A stretch of 64,000 nucleotides of DNA. Origin: Frankia alni ACN14a. GTDB lineage: Bacteria > Actinomycetota > Actinomycetes > Frankiales > Frankiaceae. Both the position numbers and the translations under genes were made by a program. A model generated the notes under the pieces. The model saw nothing but the letters and a program-made list of their open reading frames with translations. It ran no database searches and was not told the DNA's origin. The stretch lies in assembly GCF_000058485.1 (NCBI RefSeq), contig NC_008278.1:3962962-4026961 (forward strand), read 5' to 3'. Below, piece by piece: positions 51,029 to 59,303 of the stretch. The number at the start of each line of letters is the position of its first letter. The stretch's first letter is position 1.

Positions 51029-51238
51029 ATGGCCACCCCGCAGGAGCGCCGCGCCGCCGACCAGCAGGACCGCTACGCCGAGCACCGTCGCGCCCAGGTG
51101 ACGATCCTCGCCGCCGCCGAGCACCTGGACCCCGCCGACCTCAGCCTGCGCGCCCGCCAACTGCGCGACACCGCCCAGGCGATCCTGCGTCGCCGCCTCA
51201 GCGTCAGACTCCCCGTCGACGCCGTCCCGGGCACGTAG
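51029..51238 (+). CDS. Small helical hypothetical protein
   Basis: 69 residues: MATPQERRAADQQDRYAEHR, then ILAAAEHLDPADLSLRARQL. It is charged and helical with no membrane segment or Cys. CAGGGAGACAC precedes ATG 51029, a good ribosome site. Unknown family. Confidence 0.55.
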   Translation: MATPQERRAADQQDRYAEHRRAQVTILAAAEHLDPADLSLRARQLRDTAQAILRRRLSVRLPVDAVPGT

Positions 51239-51339
51239 GCCGCGTAGGTGCACGCGACCGTGGGAGCCTGCGGCGTTCCTTGATCCTCACCGTCGAGGTG
51301 GGGCAGGATCGTGGAGGTCGAGGTCCTGCCCGGCGCCCT

Positions 51340-51363
51340 GGCGCGGTTCCGCGGAACCGCGCC
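51340..51363. repeat. 24-bp perfect palindrome around GTTCCGCGGAAC
   Basis: The site is self-complementary over 24 bases centred on GTTCCGCGGAAC. The same 12-bp core recurs near 54173-54184 between epoxide hydrolase and GNAT genes. Intergenic in both places; possible repeated protein-binding element or terminator hairpin. Confidence 0.6.
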
Positions 51364-51453
51364 GCGTCGGCCTCGGTCCCAGTCCCGGTACCCACAGGCC
51401 ATGGTGCCTTCGTGTCTTTCTGTGCCTGCCTGCGTTCGGCGGATCGCCGCCGG

Positions 51454-51861
51454 TCATCGCGACGGCGTCAGCGGTACCCGATCGCGCTGGCGGGCGTTCG
51501 AGGCGGCCAGCGGCGGTGCGCCGGCCGGTCTGGACATCGCCGCCACCCTGGAGTGACCGTGCTCGCGGGTGGTGTCGGGGGCGGGGACGGCGGGTCCGGG
51601 GTCCAGGGCGCCGAGCGCCGCCGGGTCGCAGGCGTCGGCGAGCAGGTCCAGGGACAGGCCGAGGACCCCGGCAAGTGCGGCGACGGTGAAGAACGCCGGC
51701 GTCGCGATGCGGCCGGCCTCGATCTTGCGCAGCGTCTCCGGGGACACCCCGGCCGCGGCGGCGACCTCGACCATGCTGCGCTCGCCGCGCGCGGCCCGCA
51801 GCAGCCCGCCCAGCCGCTCGCCACGTTCCCGTTCCGCCCTCGTCAACGGCGCCCGTACCAT
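51454..51861 (-). CDS. XRE-family transcriptional regulator
   Basis: 135 residues. RGERLGGLLRAARGERSMVE, then AAAAGVSPETLRKIEAGRIA form a Cro/C1-type HTH (residues about 12-70). The C-terminal part (LGLSLDLLADACDPA) is a short helical tail. ATG 51861. It diverges from map; the ~95-base spacer holds the most AT-rich stretch of this region (TACCGTTATAGTTATTGGG near 51878-51896), which should contain promoters for both. Confidence 0.88.
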   Translation of the reverse strand: MVRAPLTRAERERGERLGGLLRAARGERSMVEVAAAAGVSPETLRKIEAGRIATPAFFTVAALAGVLGLSLDLLADACDPAALGALDPGPAVPAPDTTREHGHSRVAAMSRPAGAPPLAASNARQRDRVPLTPSR

Positions 51862-51956
51862 ACCCGTGATACTAATACCGTTATAGTTATTGGGTTCGGT
51901 GGGTGCCGACGCGGCGCAGGCGCGGCGTCGGCGCACGCGGGGAAAGGATGGTCGGG

Positions 51957-52757
51957 ATGGTGGAGCTGAAGTCGGCCGCTGCGATCGAGGCGATGGCCGC
52001 GGCCGGGGAGGTCGTCGCCCGTGCGCTGGGCGCCACCCGCGACGCTGCCGCCGTCGGGGTCACCCCCCGCGAGCTGGACGCGGTCGCGCACGCGGTCATC
52101 CGCGACGCCGGGGCCATCCCGGTCTTCCTGGACTACCAGCCCGGTTTCGCCCCGACGCCGTTCCCCGCGGTCATCTGCGCCTCGGTCAACGACGTCATCG
52201 TCCACGGCATCCCCGGCGACACCCCGCTGCGCGACGGCGACCTGGTCAGCATCGACTGCGGCGCCGAGCTCGACGGCTGGGTCGGCGACGCCGCGATCAG
52301 CTTCACCGTCGGCGCCGGACGCCCCGACGACGCCGCTCTCATCGACACCACCGCCGCGGCGCTGGCCGCCGGCATCGCCGCCGCCGTCCCCGGCGGCCGC
52401 CTCGGCGACATCGCCGCCGCCATCGGCGCCGTCGGGCGCGCCGCCGGCTACGGCATCCCCCGCGACTTCGGCGGGCACGGCATCGGCCGGCACATGCACG
52501 AGGATCCCAGCGTGCCCAACGACGGCCGGCCCGGACGGGGCATGCCGCTGCGCGCCGGGCTGGTCCTCGCGCTGGAACCGATGTTCTGCGCCGGGGGCCG
52601 CGACAGCTACCGCACCGCCGCCGACGGCTGGGCCCTGCACACCATCGACGGCAGCCGCGCCGCCCACGTCGAGCACACCGTCGCCATCACCGCCGACGGT
52701 CCGCGCATCCTCACCACCACCGCCTCGGCCACCACCGCCTCGGCCACCACCGTCTGA
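51957..52757 (+). CDS. map: Methionine aminopeptidase, type I
   Basis: 266 residues. The fold begins MVELKSAAAIEAMAAAGEVV. Metal ligands are visible in VSIDCGAELDGWVGDAAISF (two Asp), GGHGIGRHMHEDP (His), VLALEPMFCAG (Glu) and HVEHTVAIT (Glu). It removes the initiator Met. No N-terminal zinc/SH3 extension. A repeat ASATTASATT ends the protein. Two ATGs (51948 and 51957) are possible. It is probably a second copy, as the main map usually sits in the ribosomal operon. Confidence 0.9.
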   Translation: MVELKSAAAIEAMAAAGEVVARALGATRDAAAVGVTPRELDAVAHAVIRDAGAIPVFLDYQPGFAPTPFPAVICASVNDVIVHGIPGDTPLRDGDLVSIDCGAELDGWVGDAAISFTVGAGRPDDAALIDTTAAALAAGIAAAVPGGRLGDIAAAIGAVGRAAGYGIPRDFGGHGIGRHMHEDPSVPNDGRPGRGMPLRAGLVLALEPMFCAGGRDSYRTAADGWALHTIDGSRAAHVEHTVAITADGPRILTTTASATTASATTV

Positions 52758-52978
52758 GCACCAGCGTCGGAGCCAGCGCTGCCAACCGCCACCGGTCGGC
52801 AGCACCTCGCGTCGCTCCGCCCGCACCCCGAGCGGATCGCGCCCCTGCTCGGCGCGGGTGGCGCCCGGTCCGTTGCGGGTCGCCGCCGCGGCGGTCGATA
52901 GTCGGAGCTGACCGTCCCGGCACCCGCCGCCGGGCTGGTGGCCACCCCAACCCGACCCCGGACCCCTCGGAGCGTGCC

Positions 52979-54142
52979 GTGACGTCGCCGTCAACCGCCC
53001 TGCAGCCCTTCACGATCGACGTCCCCGACGCGGTCCTCGACGATCTGCGCCACCGGCTGCGCCGGACCCGGTGGACCGAGCAGATCCCCGGCACGGGCTG
53101 GGACCTGGGCACCGACGTGGACTACCTGCGCGGGCTGTGCGCCTACTGGGCGGACGGGTACGACTGGCGCGCCGCCGAGGCCCGCCTCAACCGCTGGCCG
53201 CACCTGCGCACCGTCATCGACGGCACCACCGTGCACGCCCTGCACGCCCGCTCGCCGCACCCGGGAGCCGTGCCGCTGCTGCTCACCCACGGCTGGCCCG
53301 GGTCGATCGTGGAGTTCGGCGGGGTCATCGACCGCCTCGTCGACCCGCCGTCCTACGGCGGCGACGCCGCCGACGCCTTCCACGTCATCTGCCCGTCCCT
53401 GCCCGGCTACGGCTGGTCCGGGCCGACGGTCGAACGCGGCTGGCACGTGCGGCGCATCGCCGACGCCTGGGCGCAGCTCATGACCCGCCTGGGCTACGAC
53501 CGCTTCGCCGCCCAGGGCGGCGACTGGGGCGGGGCCATCACCGCCCACCTGGGCGCCTACCACCCCGACCGACTGATCGGCATCCACCTCAACCTGGTCC
53601 CGCCGCCGCCGATGACCCGCGAGGAACGCGCCAACCTCACCCCCGAGGAGATCGCCGACCTCGACTTCGCCCGCCACTTCGCCCAGTACGAGACCGGCTA
53701 CCAGGCCATCCAGGGCACCAAGCCGCAGACGCTCGCCCACGCCCTGGCCGACTCCCCGGCGGGGCTGGCGGGCTGGATCGTGGAGAAGTTCCGCACCTGG
53801 TCGGACTGCGACGGCGACGTGGAGAAGGCGATCAGCCGCGACGACATCCTCACCAACATCACGACCTACTGGGTGACGGAGACGATCGGCTCGTCGATCC
53901 GGCTGTACTACGAAACCCGCGCCGCGGGCCTGCTCGGCGCCCCCGAACGGCAGATCAGCACCCCCACCGGTGCGGCGATCTTCCCGAAGGAGATCTACCG
54001 GCCGGCACGCGCCGTCATCGCCCGCCACTACAACCTGCGGCGCTGGACCGTGCAACCCCACGGCGGCCACTTCGCCGCCCTCGAACAGCCCGAGCTGTTC
54101 ACCGCCGACGTCACCGCCTTCTTCCGCACCCTGCGCCCCTGA
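52979..54142 (+). CDS. Epoxide hydrolase (EHN-type alpha/beta hydrolase)
   Basis: 387 residues. The N-terminal EHN domain is PFTIDVPDAVLDDLRHRLRR then TRWTEQIPGTGWDLGTDVDY. The hydrolase has the oxyanion motif HGWPGS, the nucleophile Asp in GGDWGGAIT, a cap with Tyr, and a His in PHGGHFAALE near the end. It opens epoxides to diols through an alkyl-enzyme ester. GTG 52979 is the start just before PSTALQPFTID. Substrate unknown. Confidence 0.9.
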   Translation: MTSPSTALQPFTIDVPDAVLDDLRHRLRRTRWTEQIPGTGWDLGTDVDYLRGLCAYWADGYDWRAAEARLNRWPHLRTVIDGTTVHALHARSPHPGAVPLLLTHGWPGSIVEFGGVIDRLVDPPSYGGDAADAFHVICPSLPGYGWSGPTVERGWHVRRIADAWAQLMTRLGYDRFAAQGGDWGGAITAHLGAYHPDRLIGIHLNLVPPPPMTREERANLTPEEIADLDFARHFAQYETGYQAIQGTKPQTLAHALADSPAGLAGWIVEKFRTWSDCDGDVEKAISRDDILTNITTYWVTETIGSSIRLYYETRAAGLLGAPERQISTPTGAAIFPKEIYRPARAVIARHYNLRRWTVQPHGGHFAALEQPELFTADVTAFFRTLRP

Positions 54143-54269
54143 CCCACACCCCCAGGCCGACCGACGACGCGGTTCCGCGGAACACCATGATCGTCGAAGT
54201 CGCAGCGTGGCCGGATGCGGCGGCGGAAAAGGGGGTGACGGATCGCGGCGGGGCCGGCAGCCTGACCGG

Positions 54270-54905
54270 ATGATCCGCACCCCCGACGGCCCCGACCCGG
54301 CGCCGACCCCCAGCCCCGACCACCCCGCCTCGTCCGATCACCCCGCCTCGTCCGACCACCCCGCGCTGCCCGGCGAGTTGCGTTGGCGGCGGCCGGGCGG
54401 CGCCGACCAGGCGCGGGTGCTCGCCGTGCTGGACGACTGGTGGGGCGCCCTCGGCGGTGAGGCCGGTTCCCGGCAGCGGGCCCTGCTGCTGCCCCGGCTG
54501 TTCTTCCAGCACTTCGCCGACACCTCCCTGCTCGGCGAGGCCACCGACGGCCGGCTGACGGCCTTCCTGATCGGTTTCCGTTCCGCCGCGCAGCCCGACG
54601 CCGCCTACATCCACTTCGTCGGCGTCGACCCGGCCCTGCGCCGCCGCGGCGTGGCCGCCGGACTGTACCGGTGGTTCTTCGCCCAGGCCGCCGCCGGCGG
54701 CGCCCGGCGCGTCGATGCGATCACCAGCCCGGGCAACGCCACCTCCGTGGCCTTCCACACCGCGATCGGCTTCCGGATCATCCCGGGGCGGCGCACGGTC
54801 GACGGCGTCGACGTCCAGGTCGACTACGACGGGCCGGGGCTGCACCGCATCGCCTTCACCCGCCCCCTCACTCCCGCCGACACGGCACGGGCGTCGGAGT
54901 CCTGA
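54270..54905 (+). CDS. GNAT-family acetyltransferase with DHPASS repeats at N-terminus
   Basis: 211 residues. The first ~35 residues include three DHPASS/DHPALP units encoded by a 15-bp tandem repeat (about 54316-54362). The GNAT core is LTAFLIGFRSAAQPDAAYIH, VGVDPALRRRGVAAGLYRWF (acetyl-CoA loop RRRGVA) and NATSVAFHTAIGFRIIPG. Acceptor unknown. ATG 54270 or a downstream start are possible. Confidence 0.82.
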   Translation: MIRTPDGPDPAPTPSPDHPASSDHPASSDHPALPGELRWRRPGGADQARVLAVLDDWWGALGGEAGSRQRALLLPRLFFQHFADTSLLGEATDGRLTAFLIGFRSAAQPDAAYIHFVGVDPALRRRGVAAGLYRWFFAQAAAGGARRVDAITSPGNATSVAFHTAIGFRIIPGRRTVDGVDVQVDYDGPGLHRIAFTRPLTPADTARASES

Positions 54906-55058
54906 ACCGCTGCGCGCGGCTGCGGGGGTCGACGGGGGCCGCCGGGTGCGGTTGCGCCGACGACCCCACTGTCCACGGCCACGACCGAAAACCGGCGGCG
55001 GTCCCTCGGTCACAGCGGACGAGCCGCGTGTACCCCGGGCGGACGGACCGGGGTTCTG

Positions 55059-55380
55059 TCAGGACAGGCGGCGGGTCCGCCAGAAGCAGGACCCGGTCAG
55101 GAGCAGGGCGAGGGCGAGGAAGAGGCGCTGTTTCGGATCCTTGCAGGGCCCAGTCACGAGGTCTTCCAGGATGAGCAGGCGGGGCGTTCGGCGATCCCGA
55201 GGGTGAGGGCGAGCTGGGCCCGTTGGCCACCCGAGAGGGTCGCGGCCCGCGCAGTCGGGTCCAGCCCGAGCTGGCGAATCCGCGCGCGGGCCAGCTCGTC
55301 GTCCCAGCCCGGGTTGAGCCGGGCGCCCAGGCGCAGATGATCGGCGACGCTCAGCCCGGCGTACACCGGGGGCCTGCAGG
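55059..55380 (-). pseudogene. Decayed ABC ATPase and permease end
   Basis: Read on minus: GVYAGLSVADHLRLGARLNP, then RIRQLGLDPTARAATLSGGQ, RAQLALTLGIAERP, the middle of an ABC ATPase with LSGGQ. Walker A and the start are missing, and the Walker B region is scrambled. Close to the end (55059-55130) QRLFLALALLLTGSCFWRTR, LS, stop, looks like the last helix of a permease. Remnant of a GntR-ATPase-permease operon like the intact one at 55716-57675. Confidence 0.65.
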
Positions 55381-55387
55381 ACGGCGC

Positions 55388-55663
55388 TCACGCTATGTCC
55401 TGCGCCGCGGCGGACCGGAAGGTGGTCGTGAACAGGGCCTCGATGCTCTCGTCGTCGAGGCCGGCCCGGCGGGCCCTGGCCAGCCAGCGTTGCAGGTCCG
55501 CCCGCAGCAGCCCGTGCGCGGCGAGCGTGGAGTCGGTCAGCGTCCGCGTCACGAACGTGCCGATCCCGGGCCGGGCGGCCACCAGACCGTCGCGCTCCAG
55601 TTCCCGTCGATGCATCCCCAGCCGCAGCGTCCCGCCTTGACGGGCACAACTTCCTCGGTACAT
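55388..55663 (-). pseudogene. GntR-family regulator relic
   Basis: The product reads RRELERDGLVAARPGIGTFV, then TRTLTDSTLAAHGLLRADLQ and ARRAGLDDESIEALFTTTF. This is the second half of a YtrA-type GntR regulator's winged helix plus its C-terminal helices. The first helices are missing, replaced by an unrelated start MYRGSCARQGG. It is divergent from the intact GntR gene, separated by the dyad at 55663-55678. Confidence 0.65.
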
Positions 55664-55678
55664 TAGTCAAGTAACTAA
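55663..55678. promoter_or_regulatory. GntR (YtrA-type) operator candidate
   Basis: TTAGT (55663-55667) and ACTAA (55674-55678) form a dyad six bases apart between the divergent relic and intact GntR genes. YtrA-type regulators bind TTAGT...ACTAA-like sites. It overlaps the relic's start codon and is 37 bases before the intact gene. Confidence 0.6.
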
Positions 55679-55715
55679 CCGACGAACATGGGTCGCCGAC
55701 GATGGGGGAGTCAAT

Positions 55716-56093
55716 GTGCTCGATGACGCCACACCACTGTTCACCCAGATCGCCCAACGACTCACCGAGGAGATCGCCGACGGCACCCTCGCCGAGGGTG
55801 CACGGGTGCCCTCGACCAACGAGCTGGCCGCCTACTACCGGATCAACCCGGCCACCGCGGCCAGGGGCCTGGGCGTGCTGACCGACGACGGGCTGCTGGA
55901 GAAGCGCCGCGGCATCGGCATGTTCGTCGCGCCCGGCGCCCGGGCGCGGCTGCTCGACGAGCGCCGCCGCCAGTTCGCCGAGCGCTACGTGCAGCCGCTG
56001 GTCGCCGAGGCCGGCCGGCTCGGCATCGACCCCGACGAGCTGGTGGCACTGATCCGCCAGGCCAGCCCCACCCAGACAGGCATCGCCCGGTGA
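55716..56093 (+). CDS. GntR-family (YtrA subfamily) repressor
   Basis: 125 residues. TPLFTQIAQRLTEEIADGTL, then GARVPSTNELAAYYRINPAT and LTDDGLLEKRRGIGMFV form a GntR winged helix; the short C-terminal helix pair (RRRQFAERYVQPLVAEAGRL) is YtrA-like, without a ligand domain. GTG 55716 follows GGGGGAG. Overlaps the ATPase start by GTGA. Expected to repress its own ABC operon through the dyad upstream. Confidence 0.9.
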   Translation: MLDDATPLFTQIAQRLTEEIADGTLAEGARVPSTNELAAYYRINPATAARGLGVLTDDGLLEKRRGIGMFVAPGARARLLDERRRQFAERYVQPLVAEAGRLGIDPDELVALIRQASPTQTGIAR

Positions 56094-56986
56094 CCGCCAC
56101 GATCTCGGTGCGCGGCCTGACCCGCCGCTACCGCCACCACCTCGCCCTCGACGATGTCGGACTCACCGTCGACGGGCCGTCCATCACCGGCCTGGTCGGC
56201 CGCAACGGCGCCGGCAAGACCACACTGCTGCGCATCCTCGCCGCCCACGAGCTGCCCACCGCCGGGCAGGTGCGCGTGCTCGGCGCCAACCCGATCGAGA
56301 ACGACGCCGTCCTGCGCCGCATGGTCTTCGTGCGCGAGGACCAGAGCTTCCCCGACATCCGGGTCCGCGACGCGCTGAAGGCGGCGTCGTGGTCGCATCC
56401 GGGCTGGTGCGCCGAGCTGGCCGAGACCCTCGTCGGCGAGTTCGAGCTGCCGACCGACCGGCCGATCAAACGGCTGTCCCGGGGCATGCGTTCGGCCCTG
56501 AGCATCGTCATCGGCCTGGCCGCCCGCGCCGAGGTCACCCTGTTCGACGAGCCCTACGCCGGCCTCGACGCCGTCGCCCGCCAGCTGTTCTACGACCGGC
56601 TGCTCGCCGAGTACGCCGAACACCCCCGCACGATGCTGCTGTCCACCCACCTCGTCGACGAGGTCGCCGGGCTGCTGGAACGGGTGGTGATGATCGACCG
56701 CGGACGGATCGTGCTCGACTGCGCCGCCGACGACATCCGCGGCGGCTGGACGATGGTCAGCGGCCCGAGCGCCGCCGTGCAGCGCCTCGTCGCCGGACGC
56801 CCCACCCGCGGCCGGCGCACGATCGCCTCCCAGGAGTCCGTCGTCGTCGCGCAGGCCCTCGACGACACCGACCGCCTGCGCGCCCGCGAGCTGCGCCTGC
56901 GGGTGGAACCCCTGTCGCTGCAGCAGGTCGTCGTCCAGGCCTCGGCGCTGGCCACCGAGCAACCGACCGAGGAGAGCCGCCCATGA
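56090..56986 (+). CDS. ABC transporter ATP-binding protein
   Basis: 298 residues. Walker A GRNGAGKTTLLRILAAHELP, signature LSRGMRSALSIVIGLA (variant LSRGM), Walker B VTLFDEPYAGLDAVAR and a switch His in STHLVDEVAGLLE. It is the YtrB-like subunit of a GntR-controlled exporter. Overlaps GntR (GTGA) and the permease (ATGA), so all three are coupled. Confidence 0.92.
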   Translation: MTATISVRGLTRRYRHHLALDDVGLTVDGPSITGLVGRNGAGKTTLLRILAAHELPTAGQVRVLGANPIENDAVLRRMVFVREDQSFPDIRVRDALKAASWSHPGWCAELAETLVGEFELPTDRPIKRLSRGMRSALSIVIGLAARAEVTLFDEPYAGLDAVARQLFYDRLLAEYAEHPRTMLLSTHLVDEVAGLLERVVMIDRGRIVLDCAADDIRGGWTMVSGPSAAVQRLVAGRPTRGRRTIASQESVVVAQALDDTDRLRARELRLRVEPLSLQQVVVQASALATEQPTEESRP

Positions 56987-57675
56987 CCACCGGGCGCACC
57001 ATGCTCACCATCGCCCGCTTCCATCTGCTGCAGCGTTTCCTCTACCTGGTGCTGCCCTGGGCGATCCTGGCGTTCAGCTTCGCCGTGAACCTCGTCGTCT
57101 CCGCCGAGCTGCCGGCGGATGCCAACCACTCCGGCGGGCTGGCCACGATCTACATCTACGTGTTCGCCGGCGGGCTGCTGGCGACCTTCCGCTCCCTGCC
57201 GTTCGGGCTCGCGCTCGGGGTCAGCCGCCGCTCCTACTACCTGGGGACCGCCGGGCTGGGGATCGCGCTGGCCGCCGTGTTCGCCCTCGCCCTCACCGCG
57301 GCGCAGGCCGTCGAGCGGGCCACCGGCGGCTGGGGGGTCACCCTGCACTTCTTCGACCTGGCCTACCTGCTCACCGGGCCGTGGTACCAGACCTGGCTGA
57401 CGTCGTTCGTGGGCCTGGTGCTGATGTTCGTCTACGGGATGTGGTGGGGGCTGGTGTACCGGCGCTGGAATCTGCCCGGCCTGGTCGCCTTCCTCGCCGG
57501 GCACCTGGTCGGGCTGCTCGCCGCCGCGCTCGCCGTCACCTGGACCCACACCTGGGCCGGTGTCGGGGACTTCTTCACCGCCCTGAGCGCCGTGGGTCTC
57601 ACCGGGGTGCTCGCCGTCCTCGCCGCCGCGCTGCTCGCCGGCGGGTTCACCACGATCCGCCGGGTCACCGTCTGA
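56983..57675 (+). CDS. ABC transporter permease
   Basis: 230 residues with six hydrophobic segments, including FLYLVLPWAILAFSFAVNLV, IYIYVFAGGLLATFRSLPFG, GTAGLGIALAAVFALALTAA, LTSFVGLVLMFVYGMWWGLV and AVGLTGVLAVLAAALLAGGF. No ATP-binding or binding-protein features. It forms the membrane part of the GntR-regulated exporter. The substrate is unknown; in YtrA systems such operons respond to cell-wall antibiotics. Confidence 0.87.
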   Translation: MTTGRTMLTIARFHLLQRFLYLVLPWAILAFSFAVNLVVSAELPADANHSGGLATIYIYVFAGGLLATFRSLPFGLALGVSRRSYYLGTAGLGIALAAVFALALTAAQAVERATGGWGVTLHFFDLAYLLTGPWYQTWLTSFVGLVLMFVYGMWWGLVYRRWNLPGLVAFLAGHLVGLLAAALAVTWTHTWAGVGDFFTALSAVGLTGVLAVLAAALLAGGFTTIRRVTV

Positions 57676-57785
57676 GAAACCCGGGGGCCCCGACGGCGCT
57701 GTCGCGGGTCCCGACGACGTCGAAGAACGGCGTCTCGGTGGCACCCGGGCACAGCGCCAGCACCCGCACTCCCGCCGGGCGCGTC
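57665..57785 (-). pseudogene. Short-chain dehydrogenase (SDR) C-terminal relic
   Basis: The minus strand reads GVRVLALCPGATETPFFDVV then GTRDSAVGAPGFLRR, stop at 57665. LCPGxxxTxFF is the conserved loop after the SDR catalytic Tyr/Lys. The Rossmann and catalytic parts are absent, so this is only the tail of a lost gene. It overlaps the last 11 bases of the permease gene. Confidence 0.65.
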
Positions 57786-57857
57786 TGCGCCCACGACGGT
57801 GACGCCGGCCGCCTCCCCGGCCTCGCCCGGGGCCCGAAGCCGGGGTAGCTTTCTGCG

Positions 57858-58628
57858 ATGTACGTACCGGTGCCCTTCTCGGCCGACGCCGCGACCATCG
57901 CCGAGATCCTCGCGCACCCCGGGGCGGCCGACCTCGTCACCGTCACCGACACCGGGCCACTCGCCTCGGTCGTGCCGTTCGTCCTGGACCCCACCCGGGG
58001 TCCGCGCGGAGCGCTGCTGGGCCACCTCGCCCGCGGCAACGACCAGTGGCGCACCGGCCGCGACGGGCCGGCCCTGGTCATCGTGGGCGGCCCCGACGCC
58101 TACATCTCCCCGTCCTGGTATGCGGCCAAGGCCGAGCACGGCCGCGTCGTACCCACCTGGGACTACATCCGGGTTCACGTCCACGGCCGGCTGCGCGTGC
58201 ACGACGACCCCACCTGGCTCGCCGACGTGCTGCGCCGGCTCACCGACACCCACGAGGCCGCCCACGCCGAGCCCTGGTCCGTCGACGACGCCCCACCCGA
58301 CTACCTCGCCGGGATGCTGCGCGCGGTCGTCGGCGTCGAGGTGGTCATCGACCGGGTCGAGGCGGCGGTGAAACTCAGCCAGAACCGCCCGCCCGCCGAC
58401 GTCGAGGGGATCCTCGCCGGGCTGCGCGCCCGCGGGGAGCACGCCACCGCCGACGCCGTCGCCCACCACCGCCCCCCGACCCCGCCCACCGGGCCACGCC
58501 AGCCAGGCCAGCCACGCCAGCCACGCCAGCCACGCCGGCCAGACCGGTCAATCCAGCCAAGCCAGGCGACTGCGCAGGACGCCCAGGACGCGCCCATCAC
58601 GCCGACGCCGCCGGCCGCCGACGGGTGA
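57858..58628 (+). CDS. PaiB-like FMN-binding negative regulator
   Basis: 256 residues. MYVPVPFSADAATIAEILAH, GALLGHLARGNDQWRT, ALVIVGGPDAYISPSWYAAK and VVPTWDYIRVHVHGRLRVHD match PaiB, a split-barrel FMN-binding protein that represses protease and sporulation genes in Bacillus. The last ~60 residues are a tail with PRQPGQPRQPRQPRRP-type repeats. ATG 57858. No partner paiA lies beside it. Confidence 0.88.
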   Translation: MYVPVPFSADAATIAEILAHPGAADLVTVTDTGPLASVVPFVLDPTRGPRGALLGHLARGNDQWRTGRDGPALVIVGGPDAYISPSWYAAKAEHGRVVPTWDYIRVHVHGRLRVHDDPTWLADVLRRLTDTHEAAHAEPWSVDDAPPDYLAGMLRAVVGVEVVIDRVEAAVKLSQNRPPADVEGILAGLRARGEHATADAVAHHRPPTPPTGPRQPGQPRQPRQPRRPDRSIQPSQATAQDAQDAPITPTPPAADG

Positions 58629-59303
58629 CCCCCACGCGGGGGAGGCGCCGGGCGCCCACCGCCGCCGGTAGGCCCACGCGGCCGGGTCCGCCCCCGCGCC
58701 CCGCCGACCCCGCAGGCCCGCGCGGCCCCGAGACGCCCCGAGACGCCCTCGGCGCGCCCCCCACCCGGACTCCCGCCCGCCCTGACCAGGCCCGCGGCAC
58801 GGGCCCGCCCGGCAGCGGGGCACCCGGCCCGATCGGGCCATCAGGGCCCATTACACGCCTCACGTTCCACCTACAAGAGGAGGAATGTCCCGAATGGACA
58901 ACGCGGGGGCGGTGTGGAGTTCGTCGAACCTCTGTACAGACCCCCCCGGGGGCGCGGTAGCGTGCCCACCGTCACGTCGTCCACCGATCCGGCTACACAC
59001 CGGTAGGACCGTCGCCGTGGACGGCTCGCCGCGTACCCGACGTCAAAGCCCAGCTCCGGCACCCGCAGCGGGCCCGCCGGGGCGAGGCGGGCGCGGCGGG
59101 CGGCAGCCCACGACCACCCGACGGTGACACGACGTGACGGACAGGGGTGGGCGTGCCCGCGGCCCGCGCCGCCGCGGCAGCCGGCCGCGCCGACGCCGGT
59201 GCGCCCGGCCCGCCCGGGCCCCGGTCCAGCCCGGACGTGACAGCGGGCGCGAAAACGGGCGGTCCGGCCGGCGGTGTGCGCCGCCGGCCGGGAGGTGGAG
59301 GGG
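58629..59303. other. 675-bp gap; one possible small ORF
   Basis: No confident gene. ATG 58894 has AGGAGG nine bases upstream and opens a 77-residue frame (MDNAGAVWSSSNLCTDPPGG, then Pro/Arg-rich sequence) ending at 59127. The first residues look protein-like, the rest composition-driven. No hairpin or RNA is evident. Confidence 0.35.
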
